Source: Methylophilus sp. 13 (lineage in GTDB: Bacteria > Pseudomonadota > Gammaproteobacteria > Burkholderiales > Methylophilaceae). Taken from it: a stretch of 64,000 bases of DNA. Position 1 is the first letter of the stretch, and each line of letters starts with the position of its first letter. Positions 49,119 through 57,958 of the stretch are shown piece by piece. Under the pieces are notes generated by a model. The model did not search any database and was not told the origin of the DNA. It worked only from the letters and a program-made list of their open reading frames with translations. The position numbers and the translations under genes are program-made. Where the stretch lies: contig NZ_JADKYR010000006.1 in assembly GCF_015354335.1 (NCBI RefSeq), positions 32,892-96,891 of the forward strand. Reading direction: 5' to 3'.

Positions 49119-49814
49119 TTATGATCCCTGCTTTAAGAGGGCAGGTAACTCTAGCAAGTTCACCACCTCGGTGAACTGCTGCACGGTAGCATCTACCGTC
49201 GCGACATCAATTTCGCGGCCTTGATTATACCCATAAGGCACGGTGACGACAAAGCATCCGGCAGCATGCGCGGCCTGAATATCCGTCTCCGAGTCCCCTA
49301 CCAGCACCGCTTCAGCAGGCAGCACACCTAGCTTTTGGCAAATATGCAACAAAGGCAAGGGGTCAGGTTTCTTTTTGGGCAAGCTATCGCCAGAAATAAT
49401 GACCTCAAAAAAATCAGCCAACCCTGCTTGTTGCAGCAAAGGTAAGGTGAATTTTTCGGGTTTATTGGTCACACACGCCAGGCGGTAGCCTTGTTTCTTC
49501 AGCTGCTGCAAAGCAGGGACAACCCCTGCGAATGGCTGGCTTTGCGTGGCGTTGGCGGTATAAAAGTCATGATACAGCGGCTGCGCCTGCGCAAACAAAT
49601 CGGCCTCCGGCTCCACCTGCACGCTCCCTGTGAGACAGCGCTTGATCAGGTTTTGCACACCTTCGCCAATATAAGTGGCGATTTGTGCTTGCGGCAACAT
49701 GGGTTTGCCCAAAGCCACCAACATACGGTTGGCAGCTTCGGCAATTTGCGGCGCGGTATCCAGCAGGGTGCCGTCCAGATCGAACATCACCAACTTGACT
49801 TGAAACCGCATCAC
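49119..49814 (-). CDS. gph: Phosphoglycolate phosphatase
   Basis: The 231-aa HAD-superfamily protein has the nucleophile motif FDLDGTLLDT, ACVTNKP, the Lys-containing PKKKPDPLPL and LVGDSETDI. Gph removes phosphate from 2-phosphoglycolate produced in DNA repair. It lies 15 bp after rpe, an order widely conserved together with trpE. The second ATG (49811) is an alternative start. Confidence 0.93.
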   Translation of the reverse strand: MMRFQVKLVMFDLDGTLLDTAPQIAEAANRMLVALGKPMLPQAQIATYIGEGVQNLIKRCLTGSVQVEPEADLFAQAQPLYHDFYTANATQSQPFAGVVPALQQLKKQGYRLACVTNKPEKFTLPLLQQAGLADFFEVIISGDSLPKKKPDPLPLLHICQKLGVLPAEAVLVGDSETDIQAAHAAGCFVVTVPYGYNQGREIDVATVDATVQQFTEVVNLLELPALLKQGS

Positions 49815-49829
49815 AACAGGCTTTTTAAA

Positions 49830-50537
49830 TTAAACAGTGGCTAAAGAAGCGCGCATCGCAGCGACAACCGTGTCGTAACGGTTAGGGTCGGTGTCTTTAG
49901 GTGCGCCGAAAATCGCGCTGCCTGCAACGAAGGTATCCGCACCGGCTTTAGCGATCTCTGCGATGTTGTTGGCGTTCACTCCACCGTCCACTTCGAGCCA
50001 GATTTGACGGCCAGTTTTTTCGTAGTAGGCATCAATACGGGCACGCGCTTGTTTCAGTTTGTCTAAGGTGGCTGGAATGAATTTTTGGCCACCAAAGCCT
50101 GGGTTCACCGACATCAGCAAAATCATGTCCACTTTATCCATCACGTAATCCAGGTAATGCAATGGTGTCGCTGGGTTAAATACCAAGCCAGACTTACAGC
50201 CGCTGTCGCGAATCAATGCCAGGCTGCGGTCAATATGGTCAGACGCTTCCGGATGGAAAGTGATGATATCCGCACCTGCTTTGGCAAAGTCAGGAATAAT
50301 GCGGTCGACTGGTTTCACCATCAGGTGCACGTCGATGAGTGCGCCAACATTGTGTGACAGGTCACGAATCGCGTCACATACCAATGGACCAATGGTCAGG
50401 TTAGGCACGTAATGGTTGTCCATCACGTCAAAGTGCACGATATCGGTGCCGGATTTGATCACGTTTTCGATTTCCTGGCCCAACTTGGCAAAGTTGGCAG
50501 ATAGAATACTGGGGGCAATGCGGAAAGTTTTGTCCAT
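49830..50537 (-). CDS. rpe: Ribulose-phosphate 3-epimerase
   Basis: The 235-aa TIM-barrel enzyme interconverts ribulose 5-phosphate and xylulose 5-phosphate. Motifs are [42 protein letters not shown] and [10 protein letters not shown] with the catalytic Asp residues. In a ribulose-monophosphate methylotroph this epimerase takes part in regenerating the formaldehyde acceptor. GGAAC lies upstream of the ATG. It is divergent from hemA. Confidence 0.97.
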   Translation of the reverse strand: MDKTFRIAPSILSANFAKLGQEIENVIKSGTDIVHFDVMDNHYVPNLTIGPLVCDAIRDLSHNVGALIDVHLMVKPVDRIIPDFAKAGADIITFHPEASDHIDRSLALIRDSGCKSGLVFNPATPLHYLDYVMDKVDMILLMSVNPGFGGQKFIPATLDKLKQARARIDAYYEKTGRQIWLEVDGGVNANNIAEIAKAGADTFVAGSAIFGAPKDTDPNRYDTVVAAMRASLATV

Positions 50538-50739
50538 GCGCTTGATGTTCCGTAATTGAATCTAATAAAAGTTAGCAAAACCAATATTTTAACGCCATTT
50601 TGTGACAAATTGACAGGATTCTTGCTTGCCGCCGCCGAATATAAGAAAATGTCGGCACTTTTGACATGGATGCCTCTCCAATTCGCCATGAACCACCTGC
50701 AAGCGCCCACGTGTTTCACTTTTGACCCTGTCCCGCAGG

Positions 50740-50745
50740 TAAAAT
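50740..50745 (+). promoter_or_regulatory. -10-like hexamer with leaderless geometry, hemA
   Basis: TAAAAT (5 of 6 matches) is followed by six bases and the hemA ATG. The -35 region is weak (TTCACT at a 19-bp distance is the best). The only Shine-Dalgarno-like bases, AGG, are too far upstream. Confidence 0.4.
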
Positions 50746-50751
50746 AGCGCC

Positions 50752-52011
50752 ATGCAACTGTATACCATTGGTGTCAACCACACCACCGCCCCCATTGCCA
50801 TCCGCGAGAACGTTGCGTTTAACAACGAAACCTTGCCGCAAGCACTGGCTGATCTGGCACGACACAATGTGGCAGAGGTGGCGATCCTGTCCACCTGCAA
50901 CCGCACCGAAATTTACGTGCAATCGATCCGGCCGGAAGTCGTGATTGATTGGTTAGCGGCCTATCACCGCCTCGAAGCAGACAAGTTACTGCCTTACACC
51001 TACACACTGAGTAGCCACGAAGCCGTCAAACATGCGTTCCGCGTGGCCAGCGGGCTGGATAGTATGGTGTTGGGCGAGGCACAGATTCTGGGCCAATTCA
51101 AGCAATCGGTAAAAATTGCCCAGGACGCAGGCACCTTGGGCACCCTCTTGCACAAACTGTTTCAACGCACGTTTGAAGTGGCCAAAGAAGTGCGCACCAA
51201 TACCGATATCGGTGGCAGCTCGATTTCGATGGCTGCTGCAGCGGTGAAACTGGCACAACGTATTTTTGGTGATTTGAGTGCGCAACGGGTGCTGTTTATT
51301 GGCGCAGGTGAAATGATAGAGCTCTGTGCTGACCATTTTGCCGCGCAAAAACCGAAAAAAATCACTGTGGCAAACCGTACACTGGAGCGCGGCGAACAAC
51401 TGGCAGACAAGATTCGCGGCCAGGGCCTCAATGTGCAGGCCATTTTACTCAACGACCTGCCAGAGCGTTTTCAGGAATTCGACATCGTCATCACCAGCAC
51501 CGCCAGTCAGCTGCCCATTGTTGGCTTGGGCATGGTCGAGCGCGCCATTAAAGCGCGTAAACACAGACCGATGTTTATGGTAGACCTGGCCGTGCCGCGG
51601 GATATCGAACCTGAAGTTTCGGCACTGGATGACGTATTTTTGTACACCGTAGACGATTTGGCGCAAGTGGTTTCCGAAGGCCTGGGCAATCGCAAAGAAG
51701 CCGCGATAGATGCAGAAATGATCGTCAACGCGCGCGTTGAACATTTTATGCAGTGGCTCAAGCAGCGCGAAGCGGTGCCCACCATCAAGGCCCTGCGTGA
51801 TCAGGTAGACAGCCTACGCAAGGCTGAGGTGGAAAAATCGCTCAAATTGCTGCAAAAAGGCGAGCCGCCCGAAAAAGTACTCGAACATCTCAGCAATGCA
51901 CTGACCAACAAGTTTTTGCATGGCCCCAGCCACGCGCTCAACAACACCGAAGGCGATGCCCATGCGCACATGGAGCATCTGGTCAAACAACTTTTTCAGT
52001 TAAAAGAATAA
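50752..52011 (+). CDS. hemA: Glutamyl-tRNA reductase
   Basis: The 419-aa enzyme reduces glutamyl-tRNA to glutamate-1-semialdehyde, the first committed step of tetrapyrrole synthesis. The catalytic Cys is in [11 protein letters not shown] near residue 50; [18 protein letters not shown], the NADPH motif [11 protein letters not shown] and a C-terminal dimerization helix are present. The start matches homologs ([14 protein letters not shown]). Translation probably starts on a leaderless transcript, see the upstream hexamer. prfA follows 51 bp downstream, the usual order. Confidence 0.97.
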   Translation: MQLYTIGVNHTTAPIAIRENVAFNNETLPQALADLARHNVAEVAILSTCNRTEIYVQSIRPEVVIDWLAAYHRLEADKLLPYTYTLSSHEAVKHAFRVASGLDSMVLGEAQILGQFKQSVKIAQDAGTLGTLLHKLFQRTFEVAKEVRTNTDIGGSSISMAAAAVKLAQRIFGDLSAQRVLFIGAGEMIELCADHFAAQKPKKITVANRTLERGEQLADKIRGQGLNVQAILLNDLPERFQEFDIVITSTASQLPIVGLGMVERAIKARKHRPMFMVDLAVPRDIEPEVSALDDVFLYTVDDLAQVVSEGLGNRKEAAIDAEMIVNARVEHFMQWLKQREAVPTIKALRDQVDSLRKAEVEKSLKLLQKGEPPEKVLEHLSNALTNKFLHGPSHALNNTEGDAHAHMEHLVKQLFQLKE

Positions 52012-52062
52012 TTTTTTCAAGACTTAGGCCTCCGCTGACGCTTTGAATTTTAGGGTCCCACA

Positions 52063-53145
52063 ATGAAACCAAGCATGTTGCAAAAGCTCGCCAACCTAAG
52101 CGAGCGTCTCGAAGAACTCAACCGCCTACTCAGCAGCGAGGGCGTGACTGACAATATGGATAACTACCGTAAAATCATGCAGGAACACACGGAAATCACT
52201 CCGATTGTCGAGCAGTATCACGTCTACGCGCAAACCGAGTCTGACATCAAAGAGGCACATGCCATGCTGTCTGACCCTGAGATGAAAGAGTTTGCCCAGG
52301 AAGAAATCGAGACTGGCAAAAAACGTCTGGAAGAAGTGGCGCTCACCCTGCAAAAACTGCTGCTGCCTAAAGACCCCAACGATGACAAAAATATTTTCCT
52401 CGAAATCCGTGCCGGCACCGGCGGCGATGAGTCTGGCCTGTTTGCCGGTGACCTGTTCCGTATGTATTCGCGCTATGCCGACCGGCAGGGCTGGAAGGTA
52501 GAAGTGGTCTCTGCCAACGAAGGCGAGGTCGGCGGCTACAAAGAAATTATTGCCAAAATTATCGGCTACGGGGCATATTCAAAACTCAAATTTGAGTCCG
52601 GTGGCCACCGCGTACAGCGCGTGCCCGATACCGAAACACAAGGCCGGATTCACACTTCAGCCTGTACAGTCGCGATTTTGCCCGAGGTTGAAGAGGTGGG
52701 CGATGTAGAAATCAACCCGGCGGACATTCGTATCGACACCTTCCGCGCCAGTGGTGCAGGTGGTCAGCACATTAACAAAACTGACTCTGCCGTGCGTATT
52801 ACGCACGCGCCCACCGGCATTGTGGTCGAATGCCAAGACGGCCGCAGCCAGCACGCCAACAAGGCGCAAGCCATGCAAGTGCTGGCCGCGCGCATTAAAG
52901 CCAAACAAGTCGATGAGCAACAAAGCAAAATCGCCTCTGAGCGGCGCAACCTGATCGGTTCGGGTGACCGCTCAGAACGTATTCGCACTTACAATTACCC
53001 GCAAGGCCGCATTACCGACCACCGCATCAACCTGACACTGTATAAAATTGATGCGATTACCGAGGGCGATATGGATGAGTTGATTAATGCGCTGGCGACT
53101 GAATATCAGGCGGATTTGTTGGCGAGTTTGGGCGAAGACGCCTAA
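52063..53145 (+). CDS. prfA: Peptide chain release factor 1
   Basis: The 360-aa protein ends translation at UAA and UAG. The catalytic GGQ is in [21 protein letters not shown] (in part), and the codon-recognition loop holds PET-like residues in [14 protein letters not shown], where the usual PxT tripeptide region lies. AGGG lies about ten bases before the ATG. In most proteobacteria prmC follows at once; here two unrelated genes intervene. Confidence 0.97.
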   Translation: MKPSMLQKLANLSERLEELNRLLSSEGVTDNMDNYRKIMQEHTEITPIVEQYHVYAQTESDIKEAHAMLSDPEMKEFAQEEIETGKKRLEEVALTLQKLLLPKDPNDDKNIFLEIRAGTGGDESGLFAGDLFRMYSRYADRQGWKVEVVSANEGEVGGYKEIIAKIIGYGAYSKLKFESGGHRVQRVPDTETQGRIHTSACTVAILPEVEEVGDVEINPADIRIDTFRASGAGGQHINKTDSAVRITHAPTGIVVECQDGRSQHANKAQAMQVLAARIKAKQVDEQQSKIASERRNLIGSGDRSERIRTYNYPQGRITDHRINLTLYKIDAITEGDMDELINALATEYQADLLASLGEDA

Positions 53146-53154
53146 TCGAAAAAT

Positions 53155-53571
53155 ATGGTGACAGAAACTCATCTCCACCATCGAGGCAGTTGCCTATGTG
53201 AAACGGTGCACTATGAAGTCAGAGGCGCACTGGGAGAACTGGTATATTGCCACTGCCAGCGTTGCCGCAAAGCGACCGGCTCAGCCTTTATTGCAGTTGC
53301 CCCTGTGCCCAAGGCCAACTTCACAATAACGCAGGGCGAGACGGCACTTAAAACTTACCGCAGTGAAGCAGGGGTTTGTCGTGTATTTTGCAGTCATTGT
53401 GGCTCGCCCATCATGGCTTACCGCGAGAGTGCACCCGATATCTTGCGACTTCGAATCGGGACCCTAGATACGCCGCTCCCCACTCAGGTATCAGCCCATA
53501 TCTTTGTTGGCTCAAAAGCAGACTGGCATGAGATTCACGATGATGCGCCCCAATATGTCGAGCGCCCGTGA
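53155..53571 (+). CDS. GFA/CENP-V-family zinc protein
   Basis: The 138-aa protein has the Cys pattern of the GFA family: C13 and C15, CHCQRC (C32, C34, C37) and CSHCG (C79, C82), which bind one or two zinc ions. The family is named after the enzyme proposed to speed the reaction of formaldehyde with glutathione, but most members have no proven activity. In a methylotroph a role in formaldehyde handling is attractive but unproven. It starts 9 bp after prfA and overlaps the next gene by 4 nt (GTGA). Confidence 0.85.
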   Translation: MVTETHLHHRGSCLCETVHYEVRGALGELVYCHCQRCRKATGSAFIAVAPVPKANFTITQGETALKTYRSEAGVCRVFCSHCGSPIMAYRESAPDILRLRIGTLDTPLPTQVSAHIFVGSKADWHEIHDDAPQYVERP

Positions 53572-54437
53572 CTGAATCGTCCCCGCACATGACCCCATTT
53601 CGCATCCCTGTTGCGCCGCGTAGTATCCAGAAAGATAATCCAATCAAGTTCTTGCTGGATACTGAAGCCGTCGACTGCTTGGCACATAATATCGGATTAG
53701 TGCATTCGGCTTTTGATGGACACGCGTTCAAAAGCTTGGCGCTCACCAACATTGCAGCACTGGGGATTATGGACCGCTCAGCTCATATTGCTGCGGCATT
53801 AAAAGCGACCTTACCCGCAAAGTTTTCTGAAGCCACCGACATTCTGCTCAGCACACTCACACCGCCCAATGTATTAACCGAACGCCTCGGGCTGAGTGTG
53901 TTTTTTTATTTACCCCATACCCGCTTTGTCTCGGACTATGGGCGTGACCCCCAACACAATGGTGGTGAAGATCCTTTTGACACGGCCATGCGTGCTCAAT
54001 ATGAATTGACGCGCCGCTTTACTGCCGAGTTTTCGATCCGTCCGTTTTTAATGCATGATTTTGAGCGCACCTTGAATCAACTGACCTTGTGGCTGAATGA
54101 CGCGGATCCGCATGTACGCCGCTTATGCTCTGAAGGCTGTCGTCCCCGCTTACCTTGGGGCGCGCGTATTCCCCAGTTGATTAAAGACCCCAGGCCGACA
54201 CTGCCTATTCTGGAAGCCCTGAAAAATGACCCCAGCCTGTATGTACGCCGCAGTGTTGCCAATCATCTGGGCGATATCGCCAAAGACCATCCAGCATTGG
54301 CATTTGAAGTATGTGAGCGCTGGCTGACTAATGCGGATAAAGACTTGAAATGGGTGATCCGCCATGCGGTGCGCCATCCTGCCAAGCAAGGCAACGCGCA
54401 TGCGCGTGCTATCCGGCTGGCGGCAGGAGGAAAATAA
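53568..54437 (+). CDS. DNA alkylation repair protein, HEAT-repeat, AlkD-like
   Basis: The 289-aa protein is made of helical HEAT-like repeats; LNDADPHVRRLCSEGCRPRLPWG and NDPSLYVRRSVANHLGDIAKDHP (both in part) are typical of the AlkD/AlkC-like superfamily that excises alkylated bases. The start is GTG at 53568, overlapping the GFA gene stop; an ATG at 53589 (MTPFRIPVAP) is possible. It ends at the base before the prmC start. Whether it is catalytic cannot be decided from the motifs visible. Confidence 0.8.
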   Translation: MTESSPHMTPFRIPVAPRSIQKDNPIKFLLDTEAVDCLAHNIGLVHSAFDGHAFKSLALTNIAALGIMDRSAHIAAALKATLPAKFSEATDILLSTLTPPNVLTERLGLSVFFYLPHTRFVSDYGRDPQHNGGEDPFDTAMRAQYELTRRFTAEFSIRPFLMHDFERTLNQLTLWLNDADPHVRRLCSEGCRPRLPWGARIPQLIKDPRPTLPILEALKNDPSLYVRRSVANHLGDIAKDHPALAFEVCERWLTNADKDLKWVIRHAVRHPAKQGNAHARAIRLAAGGK

Positions 54438-55310
54438 ATGCTGCCCACCATACGCGCCTGCCTGGATGCTGCAAAAATCCAATTGATGCAAACCATCCCG
54501 GCTGACGAGGCCAGCATAGAAGCCCGCATGTTATTAATGGAGGTGCTCAAGGTGAACCATGCCTGGCTACTCGGTCATGCACTGGATTTGCTGGATACGC
54601 AAAAACAAGCGGACTTTAAGGTCTTAATTGACCGCCGCCTAAAAGGGGAGCCCATCGCGCATATTTTGGGCTATCGGGAATTTTTCGGGCTCGCGCTCAG
54701 AGTGACGCCTGACACCTTAATCCCGCGACCAGATACTGAAACTCTGGTAGAGGCTGCCTTGGAAAAAATCAACCAGCATGCGCGCGGCAAACCGCTTGAA
54801 GTGTTGGACCTGGGCACAGGAACCGGGGCTATCGCACTCGCGCTGGCCAAACATGGACCAGACTGCCAGGTGACTGCGGTGGATGCCTCTGAAGCAGCCT
54901 TGGCCGTCGCAAAAGACAACGCTTATGCGCTGGGCATTGAGAATACGCAGTTTGTGTTAAGCGACTGGTTTTCAGCACTGGCTCCCAAACCTTACCATGT
55001 AATCGTGAGTAATCCGCCCTATATCGAAGCGGACGACCCGCATCTGCAACAAGGCGATTTGCGTTTTGAACCCTTATCGGCGCTGGCTTCAGGGGCAGAT
55101 GGTTTGCAAGCGATCCGGCAGATTATTGCCCAGGCGCCTGGCTATTTGACTGAAAATGGATGGCTCATGCTGGAGCACGGTTACAACCAGGCGGACGCCG
55201 TGCAATCACTCTTAAAAGCACAAGGGTTTGCAGAGATTGCAACGATGCATGATCTGGGTAATCAGCCCCGAGTCACGTCAGGAAAATGGCCACTAGCAAA
55301 ACCAGTATGA
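54438..55310 (+). CDS. prmC: Peptide chain release factor N5-glutamine methyltransferase
   Basis: The 290-aa enzyme methylates the Gln of the GGQ motif of release factors. It has the helical N-terminal domain, SAM motif LDLGTGTGAIALALA and the catalytic NPPY (VSNPPYIEADDPHL). It begins directly after the AlkD-like gene; GGAGGAAAATAA just upstream gives a good ribosome-binding site. Its partner prfA lies 1.3 kb upstream. Confidence 0.97.
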   Translation: MLPTIRACLDAAKIQLMQTIPADEASIEARMLLMEVLKVNHAWLLGHALDLLDTQKQADFKVLIDRRLKGEPIAHILGYREFFGLALRVTPDTLIPRPDTETLVEAALEKINQHARGKPLEVLDLGTGTGAIALALAKHGPDCQVTAVDASEAALAVAKDNAYALGIENTQFVLSDWFSALAPKPYHVIVSNPPYIEADDPHLQQGDLRFEPLSALASGADGLQAIRQIIAQAPGYLTENGWLMLEHGYNQADAVQSLLKAQGFAEIATMHDLGNQPRVTSGKWPLAKPV

Positions 55311-55353
55311 TTTTTGCTAGATTGAAAACAAAACCTTTATCTAAGGAGTTGTG

Positions 55354-56157
55354 ATGCAGCCTATCCCTAATATTAAAGCCGTGCTATTTGACCTGGATGG
55401 CGTGTTGTATATCGGCAATCAAGTCATCAATGGCGCGATCGCGGCCGTGAAACAACTGCGCGAAGCGGGCATTGCGGTCCGCTTTGTCACCAACACTAGC
55501 ACGCTATCTTTAGCGTCCTTGCAATCCAAGCTGAATGCGTTGGGCTTCAATGTAGTGCCCGAAGAAATCATGAGTGCACCACAAGCGACCATCCAGTACC
55601 TCAAAAAGCAGCCGAACCCGGTCTGTAAATTGTTGCTGGCAGACGATGTGAAAAAAGATTTTGCCTGTTTTGATCAATCGGAAACCGCGGCCAATTATGT
55701 GGTGATCGGCGATATAGGCGACCGCTGGTCTTACCAACTACTCAATGAAGTGTTTACCTGCCTGGTGAATGGCGCGCAGTTAATTGCCATCCATAAAAAC
55801 CGCTTCTGGCAAACCGAGACTGGCTTGCAAATGGATATTGGCGCGTTTGTCACCGGGCTGGAGTACGCCAGCAATACCAAAGCCATGCTAATGGGCAAGC
55901 CTTCGCAGCATTTCTTTCATATGGCCATCGATGCCTTACGGCTGAAACCTTCGGAAGTGCTAATGATAGGCGATGATATTGATGCGGATATTGGCGGTGC
56001 ACAAGATGCGGGCTTGCATGGCATTCTGGTCAAAACTGGAAAATATCGCGAAACCTATACGCGCTTATCCGCCGTGGAGCCGGATGCGATGATTGCTTCA
56101 GTGGCAGATTTACCGGCATTGCTAGGCTGCTTTTCTGCCTCCGCCCATTCCTCCTGA
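55354..56157 (+). CDS. HAD-superfamily class IIA phosphatase
   Basis: The 267-aa protein has the HAD motifs FDLDGVLYIG (nucleophile Asp), TNTS, and the late GDDIDADIGGAQDAGL, with the class IIA cap domain between. It resembles the HDHD2/LHPP-like group; the substrate is unknown. The ATG at 55354 follows AAGGAG by five bases; an in-frame GTG one codon earlier is less likely. A small hairpin (56156-56173, arms GACCGGG/CCCGGTC) overlaps the stop but has no T run. Confidence 0.85.
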   Translation: MQPIPNIKAVLFDLDGVLYIGNQVINGAIAAVKQLREAGIAVRFVTNTSTLSLASLQSKLNALGFNVVPEEIMSAPQATIQYLKKQPNPVCKLLLADDVKKDFACFDQSETAANYVVIGDIGDRWSYQLLNEVFTCLVNGAQLIAIHKNRFWQTETGLQMDIGAFVTGLEYASNTKAMLMGKPSQHFFHMAIDALRLKPSEVLMIGDDIDADIGGAQDAGLHGILVKTGKYRETYTRLSAVEPDAMIASVADLPALLGCFSASAHSS

Positions 56158-56186
56158 CCGGGTCAGCCCGGTCTCGCCGTTTCGGC

Positions 56187-56211
56187 ATGCCGCATAGTAT
56201 AATTGCGGCAT
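56187..56211 (+). promoter_or_regulatory. Palindrome enclosing the -10 box and overlapping the metX start
   Basis: ATGCCGCA (56187-56194) and TGCGGCAT (56204-56211) are perfect 8-bp arms around TAGTATAAT. The centre contains a consensus -10 box TATAAT (56198-56203), which ends six bases before the metX ATG (56210). The right arm includes the first two bases of the start codon. It could be an operator that blocks RNA polymerase, and the mRNA would be leaderless. No good -35 box was seen. Confidence 0.5.
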
Positions 56212-57337
56212 GTTTGAATCGAATTCTGTTGGTATCGTTAAAGCGCAAGTTGCGCATTTCACCCGGCCGCTCACGCTTAAAAGCGGCGCCGTGTTGCCAC
56301 AATACCATCTTGCTTATGAAACCTATGGTGAACTTAACGCGGCCAAAAGCAATGCCGTGTTGATTTGCCACGCCCTGTCTGGCAACCATCATGTGGCTGG
56401 CCGTTATACGCCAGAAGATAAATATCCTGGCTGGTGGGATAACCTGGTGGGTCCGGGCAAACCGCTGGATACCAACAAGTTTTTTGTGATCGGGTTGAAT
56501 AACCTGGGCGGCTGTCATGGCAGTAGCGGCCCATCCAGCGTGGATCCGCTGACAGACAAGCCTTATAGCGCTAGTTTTCCGGTCGTGACCGTAGAAGACT
56601 GGGTAGAGTCGCAAGCGCGACTGTTAGATTACCTCGGTATTGACCAACTGGCGGCGGTGATTGGAGGCAGTCTGGGGGGCATGCAAGCGCTGCACTGGAA
56701 CATTGTATATCCCGAGCGTGTGCGGCATGCTTTTGTGATCGCCTCTGCACCCAACCTGACCGCACAGAACATGGCGTTTAACGAAGTGGCACGCCAGGCG
56801 ATTATCACTGACCCCGAGTTTTTTGACGGCGATTATTACAACCATGGCACCGTGCCTCGCCGTGGCTTGCGCATTGCCCGCATGCTGGGTCATATCACCT
56901 ATCTGTCAGACGATGCCATGGGTGAAAAATTTGGCCGCAAACTGCGTCATGGCGATGTGAAGTACAGCTTTGATGTCGAGTTTGAAATGGAGTCTTACTT
57001 GCGCTATCAAGGCGACAAGTTTGCCGGCGAATTTGATGCCAACACCTATTTACGCATGACACGCGCGCTGGATTATTTTGACCCAGCGCTGGATTTTGAA
57101 GGCAATTTGAGCAAGGCGCTCAGCCGCGCCAAAGCCAAGTTTGTCGTCATCTCGTTTACCACCGACTGGCGTTTTTCGCCTGCACGTTCGCGCGAGATCG
57201 TCCAGGCCTTGCTGGATAACGCCTTGCCCGTGAAGTATGCCGAGGTCACCTCGGCCCATGGGCATGATGCCTTCTTGATGCCTGATCCGCATTACCATGC
57301 CATCATGCGCGCCTATCTGGAGCAAATCAAAGTATGA
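56210..57337 (+). CDS. metX: Homoserine O-acyltransferase (MetX)
   Basis: The 375-aa alpha/beta hydrolase-fold enzyme activates homoserine with acetyl- or succinyl-CoA for methionine synthesis. The nucleophile Ser is in [12 protein letters not shown], the Asp in [10 protein letters not shown] and the His in [10 protein letters not shown]; the [14 protein letters not shown] motif is typical. Whether acetyl or succinyl is used cannot be told. metW overlaps its end by 4 nt. There is no Shine-Dalgarno sequence. Confidence 0.95.
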   Translation: MFESNSVGIVKAQVAHFTRPLTLKSGAVLPQYHLAYETYGELNAAKSNAVLICHALSGNHHVAGRYTPEDKYPGWWDNLVGPGKPLDTNKFFVIGLNNLGGCHGSSGPSSVDPLTDKPYSASFPVVTVEDWVESQARLLDYLGIDQLAAVIGGSLGGMQALHWNIVYPERVRHAFVIASAPNLTAQNMAFNEVARQAIITDPEFFDGDYYNHGTVPRRGLRIARMLGHITYLSDDAMGEKFGRKLRHGDVKYSFDVEFEMESYLRYQGDKFAGEFDANTYLRMTRALDYFDPALDFEGNLSKALSRAKAKFVVISFTTDWRFSPARSREIVQALLDNALPVKYAEVTSAHGHDAFLMPDPHYHAIMRAYLEQIKV

Positions 57338-57939
57338 CGAATGTAAATATTACCAATGTTCGCCCAGACTTTGCATTAATTACAAAATGGGTGCAAATGA
57401 AAGCCAAAGTGCTGGATTTGGGTTGCGCAGATGGCACGCTGCTCACGCACTTGCATCAAACGCTTGGCATTACAGGCTACGGCATTGAAAAAGACGATGC
57501 CAATTGGTTGGCGGCATTAAAAAATGGCGTGGATGTGATTCAAATGAACCTCGAAGAAGGCCTGTCCGGCTTTGAAGACCAGTCGTTTGATACAGTCATT
57601 TTGTCGCAAACCTTGCAGGCCATGCACAATACTGAAAGCATCGTGCATGAAATGCTGCGGGTAGGGCGCGAAATCATCGTCACCTTCCCCAATTTTGGCT
57701 ATTGGCGCAACCGCCTGCAAATCACGCTGGGCAACATGCCGGTCTCCAAAAGCCTGCCCTATCAATGGTACGACACACCCAACGTGCACCTATGCACCAT
57801 CCACGATTTTGACCACTTTTGCCGCCAGCACGACATTCAAGTGATTGAGCGCAAGGTAATTACCGACGGCCAGGATATCCACGTCTTGCCCAATCTGCTG
57901 GGCAACCTGGCCATGTACCGCTTAAAACGCGCAGCCTGA
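57334..57939 (+). CDS. metW: Methionine biosynthesis protein MetW
   Basis: The 201-aa protein has a SAM-dependent methyltransferase-like fold with motif [13 protein letters not shown], and SQTLQAM and [14 protein letters not shown] segments of the MetW family. MetW is required together with MetX in many betaproteobacteria and probably stimulates the acyltransferase. The ATG overlaps the metX stop (ATGA). Confidence 0.95.
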   Translation: MTNVNITNVRPDFALITKWVQMKAKVLDLGCADGTLLTHLHQTLGITGYGIEKDDANWLAALKNGVDVIQMNLEEGLSGFEDQSFDTVILSQTLQAMHNTESIVHEMLRVGREIIVTFPNFGYWRNRLQITLGNMPVSKSLPYQWYDTPNVHLCTIHDFDHFCRQHDIQVIERKVITDGQDIHVLPNLLGNLAMYRLKRAA

Positions 57940-57958
57940 CAACATCAAGCCAGCTATT

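Noticed and set aside
56156..56173. Terminator after the HAD phosphatase gene
   Set aside because: The GACCGGG/CCCGGTC stem is real but short, overlaps the stop codon and has no T run.
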